Assembly: GCA_026416095.1 (NCBI GenBank)
Contig: JAOAFV010000001.1
Span: 1 to 58,444, forward strand
DNA from: Bacteroidales bacterium
GTDB taxonomy: Bacteria; Bacteroidota; Bacteroidia; Bacteroidales; GWA2-32-17
DNA: 58,444 nt
Direction: 5' to 3'
The position numbers and the translations under genes were made by a program. The first letter of the stretch is position 1; each line of letters opens with the position of its first letter. The notes beneath the pieces are model-generated. The model was not told the origin of the DNA. It worked only from the letters and a program-made list of their open reading frames with translations, and ran no database searches. Shown here piece by piece: positions 1 through 7,444 of the stretch.

Positions 1-417
1 TGCTAGTACGTCGCAATCCTTGTTGTAATGGACATATCACTTCAACCTTTACATAGTCCAAATATACCCCATCTAACGTAAAGTCGCAATCCTTGTTGTA
101 ATGGACATATCACTTCAACGCCAAGTCTTCTTGTCGAATTAAAGAAATCCGATAAGGTCGCAATCCTTGTTGTAATGGACATATCACTTCAACAGGTTAA
201 AAAAAACTTAATAATTTACAAAATCACTAAGTCGCAATCCTTGTTGTAATGGACATATCACTTCAACTAGATGTTCCTGAAATTTTCAGGCATATAGGTG
301 ATGACGTCGCAATCCTTGTTGTAATGGACATATCACTTCAACTACCAATAAATTTCACTATTTGGCCATCATAATACCACGTCGCAATCCTTGTTGTAAT
401 GGACATATCACTTCAAC
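1..417 (-). CRISPR. CRISPR array end, six 37-nt repeats, type III/I-like
   Basis: Six identical repeats lie at 10-46, 83-119, 157-193, 231-267, 306-342 and 381-417. Each begins GTCGCAATCC and ends ATCACTTCAAC on the plus strand. Five complete spacers of 36-38 nt separate them, and bases 1-9 are the end of another spacer, so the array continues to the left. Read on the minus strand the repeat ends in GGATTGCGAC; its last eight bases resemble the 8-nt 5' handles (ATTGAAAC-like) of type I and III crRNAs. This, and a minus-strand -7 box at 580-587, suggest transcription leftward from a leader at 418-590. No repeat is degenerate. No cas gene is in the window, so the subtype is a guess from repeat appearance only. 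Confidence 0.95.
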
Positions 418-504
418 AGTAACTTTTGCATGTGATTGAATATCAGAAAGTTGAATTAATTTTTTAAGTTTTATTAACATTTTTTTTGAAAAAAAACTAA
501 CCAT
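361..504 (-). other. Small ORF (48 aa) running from the leader into the array
   Basis: An ATG at 504-502 on the minus strand is preceded by AAAAAGGGGAGATA, a strong Shine-Dalgarno-like sequence in a genome where such sites are rare. The frame codes a lysine-rich N-terminus (MVSFFSKKMLIKLKKL), reads through repeat 6 and stops within the next spacer at about 361-363. Its last third is therefore encoded by CRISPR repeat and spacer. It may be a chance frame, a translated leader peptide, or the remaining 5' end of a gene that the array interrupts. I do not recognise the protein. Confidence 0.25.
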
Positions 505-590
505 TATCTCCCCTTTTTAACATTTTAAAAAACCTAAAAAATTCTTTAATGCAATTTTAAAGTAATTTTTCCTAATTTCCAAATTTATAT
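418..590 (-). promoter_or_regulatory. Probable CRISPR leader and promoter
   Basis: This AT-rich stretch follows the last repeat. On the minus strand, bases 587-580 read TAAATTTG, an exact match to the Bacteroidota -7 element TAnnTTTG, although I see no good -33 TTTG partner. Transcription from it would run about 155 nt before reaching the array, which is reasonable for a leader. The 36 bases touching repeat 6 (418-453) could instead be a last spacer without a flanking repeat. Leader assignment is inference from strand logic and AT content. Confidence 0.45.
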
Positions 591-656
591 TATAGTTTTT
601 TTAAGCTTTTATTATTCCATTAATTAAAAAAATTTTTAATACTATAACATAAAACA

Positions 657-687
657 TTTGTTTTTGTTTTTAAAAGGAATATTTTTG
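657..687 (+). promoter_or_regulatory. Bacteroidota-type promoter of the kor operon
   Basis: TTTG at 657-660, a 19-base spacer, then TATTTTTG at 680-687. This is an exact match to the TTTG-N19-TAnnTTTG pattern recognised by the primary sigma factor of Bacteroidota. The expected start of transcription is about 10 bases before the ATG at 704. Confidence 0.65.
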
Positions 688-703
688 AGCAAAAAAATAA
701 AAA

Positions 704-937
704 ATGGCAACAAAAGTAAAAGGAGCAATAGTAATTGATACTGAAAGATGTAAAGGATGCGAGGTTTGCATTCCAGCATGTCCACAAAAAATACTTGCAC
801 TGAGTAAACAAGTTAATTCAAAGGGTTATTTTTATGTTATAGTTCAAAATCATGAAGAATGCACAGGATGTACAAATTGTGCAATAGTTTGTCCGGATGG
901 AGCAATAGAGGTATACCGTGCAAAAGTTGAAGTTTAA
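704..937 (+). CDS. korD: 2-oxoacid:ferredoxin oxidoreductase, ferredoxin (delta) subunit
   Basis: A 77-residue 2[4Fe-4S] ferredoxin. The cluster cysteines are visible as C16-K-G-C19-E-V-C22-x3-C26-P and C53-T-G-C56-T-N-C59-x3-C63-P. It passes electrons between the catalytic subunits of the cytoplasmic 2-oxoacid oxidoreductase and soluble ferredoxin. It is the first gene of a four-gene operon (delta, alpha, beta, gamma) with 17 bases to the next gene and a canonical promoter directly upstream. Order and sizes match the Bacteroidales operons annotated as 2-oxoglutarate or branched-chain 2-oxoacid (VorB-type) oxidoreductase. The substrate cannot be settled from sequence alone. Confidence 0.9.
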   Translation: MATKVKGAIVIDTERCKGCEVCIPACPQKILALSKQVNSKGYFYVIVQNHEECTGCTNCAIVCPDGAIEVYRAKVEV

Positions 938-954
938 TAAAATTATACATAAAA

Positions 955-2025
955 ATGAGCGAAGTAAAATTAATGAAAGGTAATGAAGCATTTGCCGAAG
1001 CTCTTATTAGAGCTGGGACAGATGCGTATTTTGGATATCCAATTACTCCACAGTCGGAAGTGGTTGAGTATTTAATGTCGCAAAAGCCATATGAAACAAC
1101 AGGTATGGTAGTACTTCAATGCGAAAGCGAAGTTGCCGCAATTAATATGTGTTATGGTGGAGCAGGAGCTGGTTTTAAGGTGGCAACTTCTTCGTCGAGC
1201 CCAGGAATTAGTTTAAAACAAGAAGGAATTTCGTATCTTGCAGGGGCCGAACTTCCTGCATTAATATTAAATGTAGCAAGAGGAGGGCCAGGATTGGGTA
1301 CTATACAACCAGCACAAAGCGATTACTTTCAAGCGACAAAAGGTGGTGGTCATGGCGATTACCGATTATTTGTACTTGCCCCATCGTCGGTCCAAGAAAT
1401 GGCCGATTTTGTACCATTAGCTTTCGACGTTGCTTTTAAATATAGGAATCCTGCTATGATATTAAGCGACGGCATTATTGGTCAAATGATGGAAAAAGTT
1501 ACCCTTTTTGAACCTATACCCCGCCGCTCATTAGAACAAATAGAAAAAGAATGTCCGTGGGCAACAACAGGTAAAAAACCAAATAGAGAAAGAAATATAA
1601 TAACTTCTCTCGACCTAGATCCTATAAGCCAAGAAAAACACGTTATGAAACTAAAAGAAAAATACGAAAAAATGCAAGCAGAACTTAGATACGAAGAAAT
1701 TAATACAGACGATGCAGAATATTTAATTGTTGCTTACGGATCAAGCGCAAGAATTTGTCATAAAGTAGTGTCTATTGCCAGAAAACAAGGTTTAAAGGTA
1801 GGTCTATTGCGGCCAATTACCCTTTTCCCATTTCCTTACAAAAGAATTAATGAATTAGCAAATAAAGTAAAACATATTTTAGTAACAGAACTAAGCTTAG
1901 GACAAATGGTAGAAGATGTTAAGCTTGCAGTTGAAGGCAAAGTGCCTGTTTATTTTTATGGTCGTACTGGTGGAGCAATTTATACTCCAGTTGAAATATT
2001 AGAGTATCTAAAAACTAAATTATAG
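955..2025 (+). CDS. korA: 2-oxoacid:ferredoxin oxidoreductase alpha subunit (KorA/VorB-like)
   Basis: A 356-residue protein carrying the pyrimidine-binding half of the thiamine diphosphate site, with the family hallmark GYPITPQSEVVEYL near residue 27. A middle stretch (GGPGLGTIQPAQSDYFQATKG) and the C-terminal GLLRPITLFPFP segment, typical of domain II, are also present. Together with the beta subunit it catalyses CoA-dependent oxidative decarboxylation of a 2-oxoacid with ferredoxin as acceptor, or the reverse carboxylation. Length is normal for the family and no key segment is missing. The enzyme points to anaerobic or low-redox metabolism. Whether the substrate is 2-oxoglutarate or branched-chain 2-oxoacids is open. 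Confidence 0.9.
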   Translation: MSEVKLMKGNEAFAEALIRAGTDAYFGYPITPQSEVVEYLMSQKPYETTGMVVLQCESEVAAINMCYGGAGAGFKVATSSSSPGISLKQEGISYLAGAELPALILNVARGGPGLGTIQPAQSDYFQATKGGGHGDYRLFVLAPSSVQEMADFVPLAFDVAFKYRNPAMILSDGIIGQMMEKVTLFEPIPRRSLEQIEKECPWATTGKKPNRERNIITSLDLDPISQEKHVMKLKEKYEKMQAELRYEEINTDDAEYLIVAYGSSARICHKVVSIARKQGLKVGLLRPITLFPFPYKRINELANKVKHILVTELSLGQMVEDVKLAVEGKVPVYFYGRTGGAIYTPVEILEYLKTKL

Positions 2026-2029
2026 GAGG
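2024..2029 (+). promoter_or_regulatory. Strong Shine-Dalgarno site before korB
   Basis: AGGAGG overlaps the stop codon of korA and lies 7 bases before the ATG at 2037. It is notable because most starts in this window are preceded only by A-rich sequence, as is usual in Bacteroidota. Confidence 0.7.
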
Positions 2030-2036
2030 GAAAATT

Positions 2037-2822
2037 ATGATAACTTATAAAGACATTATAAAGCCAGAAAATTTAGTGTACCGACGAACACCATTATTAA
2101 CACAAAAGACATTATCGTTTTGCCCAGGTTGTGGGCATGGTACTGTGCACCGATTAATAATGGAAGTAGTAGAAGAAATGAACATTCAACAAGATACCAT
2201 AGGCATTGCACCAGTGGGTTGCTCTGTACTTGCCTATGAGTTTATGGACATAGACATGCAACAAGCAGCACACGGAAGGGCAACAGCTCTTGCAACTGCA
2301 TTATCGCGTCTGATGCCGAACAAATATGTATTCACATATCAAGGCGACGGCGATTTGGCAGCAATAGGTACTGCAGAAACAATACATGCTTGCAACAGAG
2401 GCGAAAATTTTATTATAATATTCATTAATAACGGTATTTACGGCATGACTGGTGGCCAAATGGCTCCAACAACAATACCAGATATGATAACTACCACATC
2501 ACCATACGGAAGAGATACTAAAATAATGGGTAACCCTCTTAAAATTACTGAATTAGTAGCTCAATTACCTGGCACTTGCTACGTTACTCGCCAGTCGGTA
2601 CATACGCCAAATAATGTAAGAAAAACAAAAAAAGCAATTCGCAATGCTTTTGAATATATTAAGCAAAAGAAAGGAACATGTTTTATTGAAGTGGTATCAA
2701 ATTGTCCATCAGGCTGGCGTATGACCCCTCTTCAGGCTAATAAATGGATGGAAGAAAACATGTTTAAGCATTATCCTCTTGGAGATTTAAAAGTTCCTAG
2801 CAACGAAAATGTTAAACAATAA
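2037..2822 (+). CDS. korB: 2-oxoacid:ferredoxin oxidoreductase beta subunit (TPP-binding)
   Basis: A 261-residue protein with the thiamine diphosphate/Mg2+ motif: GDGDLAAIG near residue 102 followed about 28 residues later by NNGIYGMTGGQ. The N-terminal CPGCGHG near residue 29 is typical of the short beta subunits of KGOR/VOR enzymes. It supplies the catalytic diphosphate-binding half of the active site in the complex with KorA. It starts 11 bases after korA, behind a strong AGGAGG site, and is followed by the gamma subunit 14 bases downstream, so the four subunits are almost certainly co-transcribed. Confidence 0.92.
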   Translation: MITYKDIIKPENLVYRRTPLLTQKTLSFCPGCGHGTVHRLIMEVVEEMNIQQDTIGIAPVGCSVLAYEFMDIDMQQAAHGRATALATALSRLMPNKYVFTYQGDGDLAAIGTAETIHACNRGENFIIIFINNGIYGMTGGQMAPTTIPDMITTTSPYGRDTKIMGNPLKITELVAQLPGTCYVTRQSVHTPNNVRKTKKAIRNAFEYIKQKKGTCFIEVVSNCPSGWRMTPLQANKWMEENMFKHYPLGDLKVPSNENVKQ

Positions 2823-2836
2823 TAAAAATAAAAACT

Positions 2837-3379
2837 ATGACAGAAGAAATAATAATAGCAGGTTTTGGCGGCCAAGGGGTACTTATGATGGGTAAAATAA
2901 TTGCCTATGCAGGAATAATGCAAAATTACGAAGTAAGTTGGATGCCTTCGTATGGCCCCGAAATGAGAGGAGGTACTGCAAACGTTACAGTAATAGTAAG
3001 CGATGAAAGAATAAGTTCTCCTATATTAAATGAATACGATACAGCAATAATTTTAAATCAACCTTCGCTCGATAAATTCGAAAAAACTGTTAAACCAGGG
3101 GGAATATTAATATACGATCCAAATGGAATATTACGACATCCTGAACGTAAAGATATATCTATTTACAAAATACCTGCTACCGAAGAAGCTGCAAAATTAG
3201 GGCTAACAAAAATATTTAACATGATGGTATTAGGTGGCTTTTTAAAAATTAAGCCAATTTTATCGGTAGAAAGTGTTATCAAAGGCATTGAAAAATCGTT
3301 ACCTAAACGCCATCATAAGTTAATACCACAAAATAAAGAAGCTATATTAAAAGGAATGGAAATAATTAAACTTGTTTAA
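2837..3379 (+). CDS. korC: 2-oxoacid:ferredoxin oxidoreductase gamma subunit
   Basis: A 180-residue protein of the 2-oxoacid:acceptor oxidoreductase gamma family. It shows the N-terminal GFGGQGVLMMGKI segment (residues about 9-21) and the SYGPEMRGGTANV signature (about 38-50), which is family-typical and contributes to CoA binding. It completes the heterotetrameric enzyme. Length is standard. It is the last subunit gene; TerC follows after 12 bases and may be on the same transcript, but has no evident functional link. Confidence 0.9.
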   Translation: MTEEIIIAGFGGQGVLMMGKIIAYAGIMQNYEVSWMPSYGPEMRGGTANVTVIVSDERISSPILNEYDTAIILNQPSLDKFEKTVKPGGILIYDPNGILRHPERKDISIYKIPATEEAAKLGLTKIFNMMVLGGFLKIKPILSVESVIKGIEKSLPKRHHKLIPQNKEAILKGMEIIKLV

Positions 3380-3391
3380 TTACTTTAAAAG

Positions 3392-4429
3392 TTGAACGAG
3401 ATATTATTTTTAGGAGCAATTTTATTTGTTGTAATTTCTGTAATTTGTATCGATTTATTAGTAATTGGTAAGGAATCGCATAAGCCTTCGTTTAGAGAGT
3501 CTTTAATGTGGACAATAGTATGGATTTCGTTGGCTATATTTTTCTTTATATTCTTAAAATTTTATGGCTACAAACTTCACGACATTAATTCGCTCGATAA
3601 GCTAAAAAAAATAATAGATTATCACGATCATCCAATAAAAATAGATAACTTAACTTATTCCGATGCTTTAAAAAAATATAATAATAATCTTGCATTAGAG
3701 TTTATTACGGGTTATTTTATTGAATACACTCTATCGCTAGATAATATATTTGTGATATTATTAATATTTCTAACATTTAACATAAACGAAAAATATTACA
3801 AAAAAGTTTTATTTTGGGGCATTTTGGGAGCAATTGTTTTTAGATTTCTATTTATTTTTTTTCTTTCCGCTCTTGTTCATAAGTTCGAATTTATTTTTTA
3901 TATTTTTGGAGCCATTTTGTTTTACTCAGGCATTAAAATTATCTTCAAAAAAGACAAAAAAGAAAATATAAAAAATCATATAGTAATAAAAGTACTTTCA
4001 AAGTTTATAAAAATAAAGGATTCATATAGTGGCCCAAAATTTATTATCAAAGAAAATGGGAGTAAATATATAACTCCTTTATTTGTATCGCTTTTAATTG
4101 TTGAATTCTCAGATATAATATTCGCAATCGATTCGGTACCAGCAATTTTTTCAGTAACAAAAGATCCCTATCTTGTTTATTTCTCAAATATATTCGCAAT
4201 ATTAGGACTTCGTACATTGTTTTTCTTAGTTGTAAACATGATAAATTACTTCAAGTATCTTAAACATGGCGTTTCTGTATTGTTAATGTATATTGGTATT
4301 AAGCTTATTTTTCATTCTTATCTTAAACAAATAGGCTTTTCGCCAGCTATATCCTTAGTTATAGTGTTATCGGTATTACTTCTTAGCATTTTAGCCTCTA
4401 TTATATCTGAACTAAAAGCTAAAAAATGA
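3392..4429 (+). CDS. TerC/Alx family integral membrane protein
   Basis: A 345-residue polytopic membrane protein. It carries the two conserved acidic membrane segments of the TerC family, LEFITGYFIEYTLSLDNIF (about residues 100-118) and VEFSDIIFAIDSVPAIFS (about 230-247). These aspartates and glutamates are thought to bind metal; family members (Alx, MntX-like) are implicated in manganese export or metal-stress protection. The best start is a TTG at 3392, since no ATG precedes the first hydrophobic helix; this start is less certain than the frame. It overlaps the next gene by 4 bases (ATGA). Its job in this organism is inferred from family only. Confidence 0.85.
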   Translation: MNEILFLGAILFVVISVICIDLLVIGKESHKPSFRESLMWTIVWISLAIFFFIFLKFYGYKLHDINSLDKLKKIIDYHDHPIKIDNLTYSDALKKYNNNLALEFITGYFIEYTLSLDNIFVILLIFLTFNINEKYYKKVLFWGILGAIVFRFLFIFFLSALVHKFEFIFYIFGAILFYSGIKIIFKKDKKENIKNHIVIKVLSKFIKIKDSYSGPKFIIKENGSKYITPLFVSLLIVEFSDIIFAIDSVPAIFSVTKDPYLVYFSNIFAILGLRTLFFLVVNMINYFKYLKHGVSVLLMYIGIKLIFHSYLKQIGFSPAISLVIVLSVLLLSILASIISELKAKK

Positions 4430-5301
4430 TTACACACTTTCTAGTTTACCTTTTTTTCAGAACCTTAATATTTCTATTCAAACTAATTCCTTTAAAAGCT
4501 TTGTATGTCTTATCAGATATAATTACATTTTTTCTTCAAAATGTTTTCAAATATAGATACAAGATAGCACAAATAAATATTATGAATTCATTTCCAGATA
4601 AAAGTGTATTTGAATATAACAAAATAATAAAAAAACATTACAAACATTTAAGCGATTTAATAATAGAAACAATAAAAGGATTTACCTTAAACACTAAAAT
4701 TGAAAACTACATAAAACCAATAAACTTAGAAATAATGGAAGATCTTTATAACAAATACAACGGTATAATTGGCATTTTAGGTCATTACGGTAATTGGGAA
4801 TGGGCTGGTATATTGGCTGGTTTAAAATTAAAACAAAAACCAATAATTTTTTATACACCTTTATCGAATAAGTATATAGATAAATATTTAAGAAAATTGA
4901 GGGCAAAATCGGGTTGTTTACCTATTTCTATAAAATACACTAAAAGAGCATTCGAAGAGTTTGCACATAAAAAAAGTTTCTTTGCAATGGTTGCCGATCA
5001 AAGCCCATCAAATCTTGATAAGTCGTACTGGTTTCGCTTCTTAAATCAGGACACTCCATGTATTCATGGCCCAGAAAAATATGCCAAATATTACAACCTT
5101 CCTGTTGTTTATGTAAAAATAGACAAAATAAAAAGAGGGAATTACACTGTATTATTTAAAATAATAACTACAAATCCTAACAACGAGCCAGAAGGTGAAA
5201 TAACAAAAAAATTTTTTAGCAACCTAGAAAACGACATTAAAGAAAAACCACATTTATGGCTTTGGACCCACAGAAGATGGAAACACAAAAAATTAACATA
5301 A
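4426..5301 (+). CDS. LpxL/HtrB-type lysophospholipid acyltransferase
   Basis: A 291-residue member of the lipid A late acyltransferase family. The catalytic H-x4-E motif is seen as GHYGNWEW near residue 119. Downstream are the substrate-pocket stretch ending in MVADQSP and the C-terminal LWTHRRWK motif. It probably acylates lipid A (or an aminolipid) at the cytoplasmic face of the inner membrane, with an N-terminal hydrophobic anchor at residues 1-30. It overlaps terC by 4 bases. Bacteroidota often carry one or more such genes, so the precise acyl position is unknown. Confidence 0.88.
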   Translation: MITHFLVYLFFRTLIFLFKLIPLKALYVLSDIITFFLQNVFKYRYKIAQINIMNSFPDKSVFEYNKIIKKHYKHLSDLIIETIKGFTLNTKIENYIKPINLEIMEDLYNKYNGIIGILGHYGNWEWAGILAGLKLKQKPIIFYTPLSNKYIDKYLRKLRAKSGCLPISIKYTKRAFEEFAHKKSFFAMVADQSPSNLDKSYWFRFLNQDTPCIHGPEKYAKYYNLPVVYVKIDKIKRGNYTVLFKIITTNPNNEPEGEITKKFFSNLENDIKEKPHLWLWTHRRWKHKKLT

Positions 5302-5313
5302 AATAATTCTCAG

Positions 5314-5343
5314 TTTTTACTTCCTATAAAAATATTACCTTTG
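5314..5343 (+). promoter_or_regulatory. Probable promoter before the VWA-like protein
   Basis: TTTT at 5314-5317 (one mismatch to TTTG), 18 bases, then TACCTTTG at 5336-5343, an exact -7 match. The ATG follows at 5352. Confidence 0.45.
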
Positions 5344-5351
5344 AATAGTTA

Positions 5352-7436
5352 ATGAAACAATTTTCGTTATATACCGAAATAACCTCATTACTTATTATTA
5401 TAATTATACCTGTAGCATACATTATTTCAAATTATCTTTACAAAAAAGATACAACACTAACCGAAACTCCAAGATTTTTAAAAACAATTCTGAAATTTTT
5501 ACGATTTTGTACCATAACAATAATATTGTTACTACTATTAGGCATATTTACAAAACATACCACAACACATTATGTTAAACCAAAATTAATAGTTGCGTAC
5601 GATAACAGCGAATCAATAAAATTAACCAAAAATTTTAACAAGCAAAATAATTTTCTAAACGATTTCTCAAATAAATTAAACAATCTTTCAAGTAAATACG
5701 ATATAATAAAATTAAAATTTGGCAGCAACATTACAAACTACGATACCCTAACTTATACCGAAAAAACAACAAACATAAGCAATATATACAATTTCATATC
5801 GCAAAACTATAATAAAACCGACATTGCTTCGGTATTACTTATTTCAGACTTTATTTATAATACAGGCGAAAACCCTTTGTATAATCAAAATTTAATAAAT
5901 ACCACTCCAGTCCTTTTAGGCGATACCACTCTTTTCCCCGACATCTCTATCGATAAAGTTTTTCATAGTAAAATAGTATACACAGGCACAATTTTTAAAA
6001 TACAGGCAAAAATAAAAGCACAAAAACTTAAAAATAAAACGTCTGAAATAAAACTAATAAATAATAATAATAATGTAATTGATAAACAAATTATCCAAAT
6101 CACTGGAAACAACTATTATAGGAGTATAAATTTTTTTGTTGAAGCAAAAAAACCTGGTATAGAAAAATACCTCCTACAAATTGATACTTTAAAAGAAGAA
6201 AATAATAAAAAAAATAATAGTATTAGCATTACTTTAGAAATAAAATCGGAACGACAAATAGTATATATTATAACCAACATAACAAGCCCCGATGTTGGCT
6301 GCTTAATAACTTCATTAGAAAACACATATCAATATATAGTAAAAACCAGCGATTTTAATATACCAATAGATTCGTTAATTAGAGCAAATTGCGTTGTTAT
6401 TTTCTTGTCGGAAACACGAAACTTAAATATCTTAAAAATGCTCGAAACGTTAAATAAATATGAAATACCATTATTTTTAATTTATGGAAAAAACTCTAAC
6501 CCTTCTCAACTGAATAAGTTTTTTGAAGTAGATTTATTTAAAGAAAAACTCAATAAATACGATGAAGCATACTGCGAAGTCAATAGAAGCAATAATATTT
6601 TAAATTTAACCGACGAAGATATTGAAATTATAAATAGTTATCCTCCACTCAGTGTTATATATGGTGAATATAATACAGCTGCTGAAAGTGAAATAATTTT
6701 TTTTCAGAAAATAAAACAAATAGTTACAAGTAAACCTTTGTTGTTACTGACTAAAGTAAACAAGCAAAAAATTATGATTTTATATGGCGAAGGCTTGTAT
6801 CGTTGGCGGCTCGCTGAATATAAAATTAAACAACAACATACAACATTTAATAGAATTATAAACAAAATAATAGCATATTTATCGCATCAGAAAAAGAAAA
6901 AACAATTTCTTGTAAAAACTGAATCAATTTACAGTTCACACCAGCCAATAAATATCGAAGCCGAATTATACACAAAAAACAATGAACCAATAAATACTCC
7001 TGAAGTACTTTTTGAACTAAAGGATTCTGCTAACAACATTTATACTTTTACATTTCAGAAAACATCGCTATTCTACAATTTAACCATTAATTCTCTACCA
7101 GCAGGAAAATACAAATGGAAAGCAACTGCAAAATTAGATACAAATATCTACACTGAAAGCGGGGAATTTTATGTTAAAGAAGAATCTTTAGAAACTATCG
7201 AAACTACTGCAAATAAAGACCTTGCCGAAAGAATTGCTAAAAAAACAGGCAGTAAAGTATTTTTTGTCGATAACATCGATTCACTTATTATATACCTAAA
7301 AAAATTAAATTTTCCTGGCAAAATTGAAGTTCATACCGAATATAAACACATTATAGATTTTAAAATTCTTTTCTTTATACTAATTTTGCTTTTTGCTACT
7401 GAATGGTCGATTCGAAGATATTTTGGTACATTATAA
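5352..7436 (+). CDS. VWA-like large membrane protein
   Basis: A 694-residue protein with two N-terminal membrane helices (about 11-29 and 45-65), a large extracytoplasmic region and a C-terminal helix ending AT-E-W-S-I-R-R-Y-F-G. After the second helix LIVAYDNSESI looks like a von Willebrand A domain MIDAS (D-x-S-x-S), and LLISDFIYNTGENP near residue 160 fits the later SDG-type strand with F in place of G. The arrangement matches uncharacterised Bacteroidota membrane proteins with BatA-like topology, which lack a defined function. A stalk of Ig-like strands (PIN-IEAELYTKNNEPI) occupies the last third. It is followed 8 bases later by the M48 protease gene, suggesting co-expression. Confidence 0.6.
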   Translation: MKQFSLYTEITSLLIIIIIPVAYIISNYLYKKDTTLTETPRFLKTILKFLRFCTITIILLLLLGIFTKHTTTHYVKPKLIVAYDNSESIKLTKNFNKQNNFLNDFSNKLNNLSSKYDIIKLKFGSNITNYDTLTYTEKTTNISNIYNFISQNYNKTDIASVLLISDFIYNTGENPLYNQNLINTTPVLLGDTTLFPDISIDKVFHSKIVYTGTIFKIQAKIKAQKLKNKTSEIKLINNNNNVIDKQIIQITGNNYYRSINFFVEAKKPGIEKYLLQIDTLKEENNKKNNSISITLEIKSERQIVYIITNITSPDVGCLITSLENTYQYIVKTSDFNIPIDSLIRANCVVIFLSETRNLNILKMLETLNKYEIPLFLIYGKNSNPSQLNKFFEVDLFKEKLNKYDEAYCEVNRSNNILNLTDEDIEIINSYPPLSVIYGEYNTAAESEIIFFQKIKQIVTSKPLLLLTKVNKQKIMILYGEGLYRWRLAEYKIKQQHTTFNRIINKIIAYLSHQKKKKQFLVKTESIYSSHQPINIEAELYTKNNEPINTPEVLFELKDSANNIYTFTFQKTSLFYNLTINSLPAGKYKWKATAKLDTNIYTESGEFYVKEESLETIETTANKDLAERIAKKTGSKVFFVDNIDSLIIYLKKLNFPGKIEVHTEYKHIIDFKILFFILILLFATEWSIRRYFGTL

Positions 7437-7444
7437 TATAAGTA

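Noticed and set aside
1-417. Spacer matching another place in this window (self-targeting)
   Set aside because: I compared spacers by eye and noticed none, but cannot run a search.
2569-2584. TGGCAC followed by TTGC, resembling a sigma-54 promoter
   Set aside because: Wrong spacing and lies inside the korB coding sequence.
6055-6075. Short AAT-type microsatellite
   Set aside because: It simply encodes an asparagine run in the VWA-like protein; no sign of frame switching.
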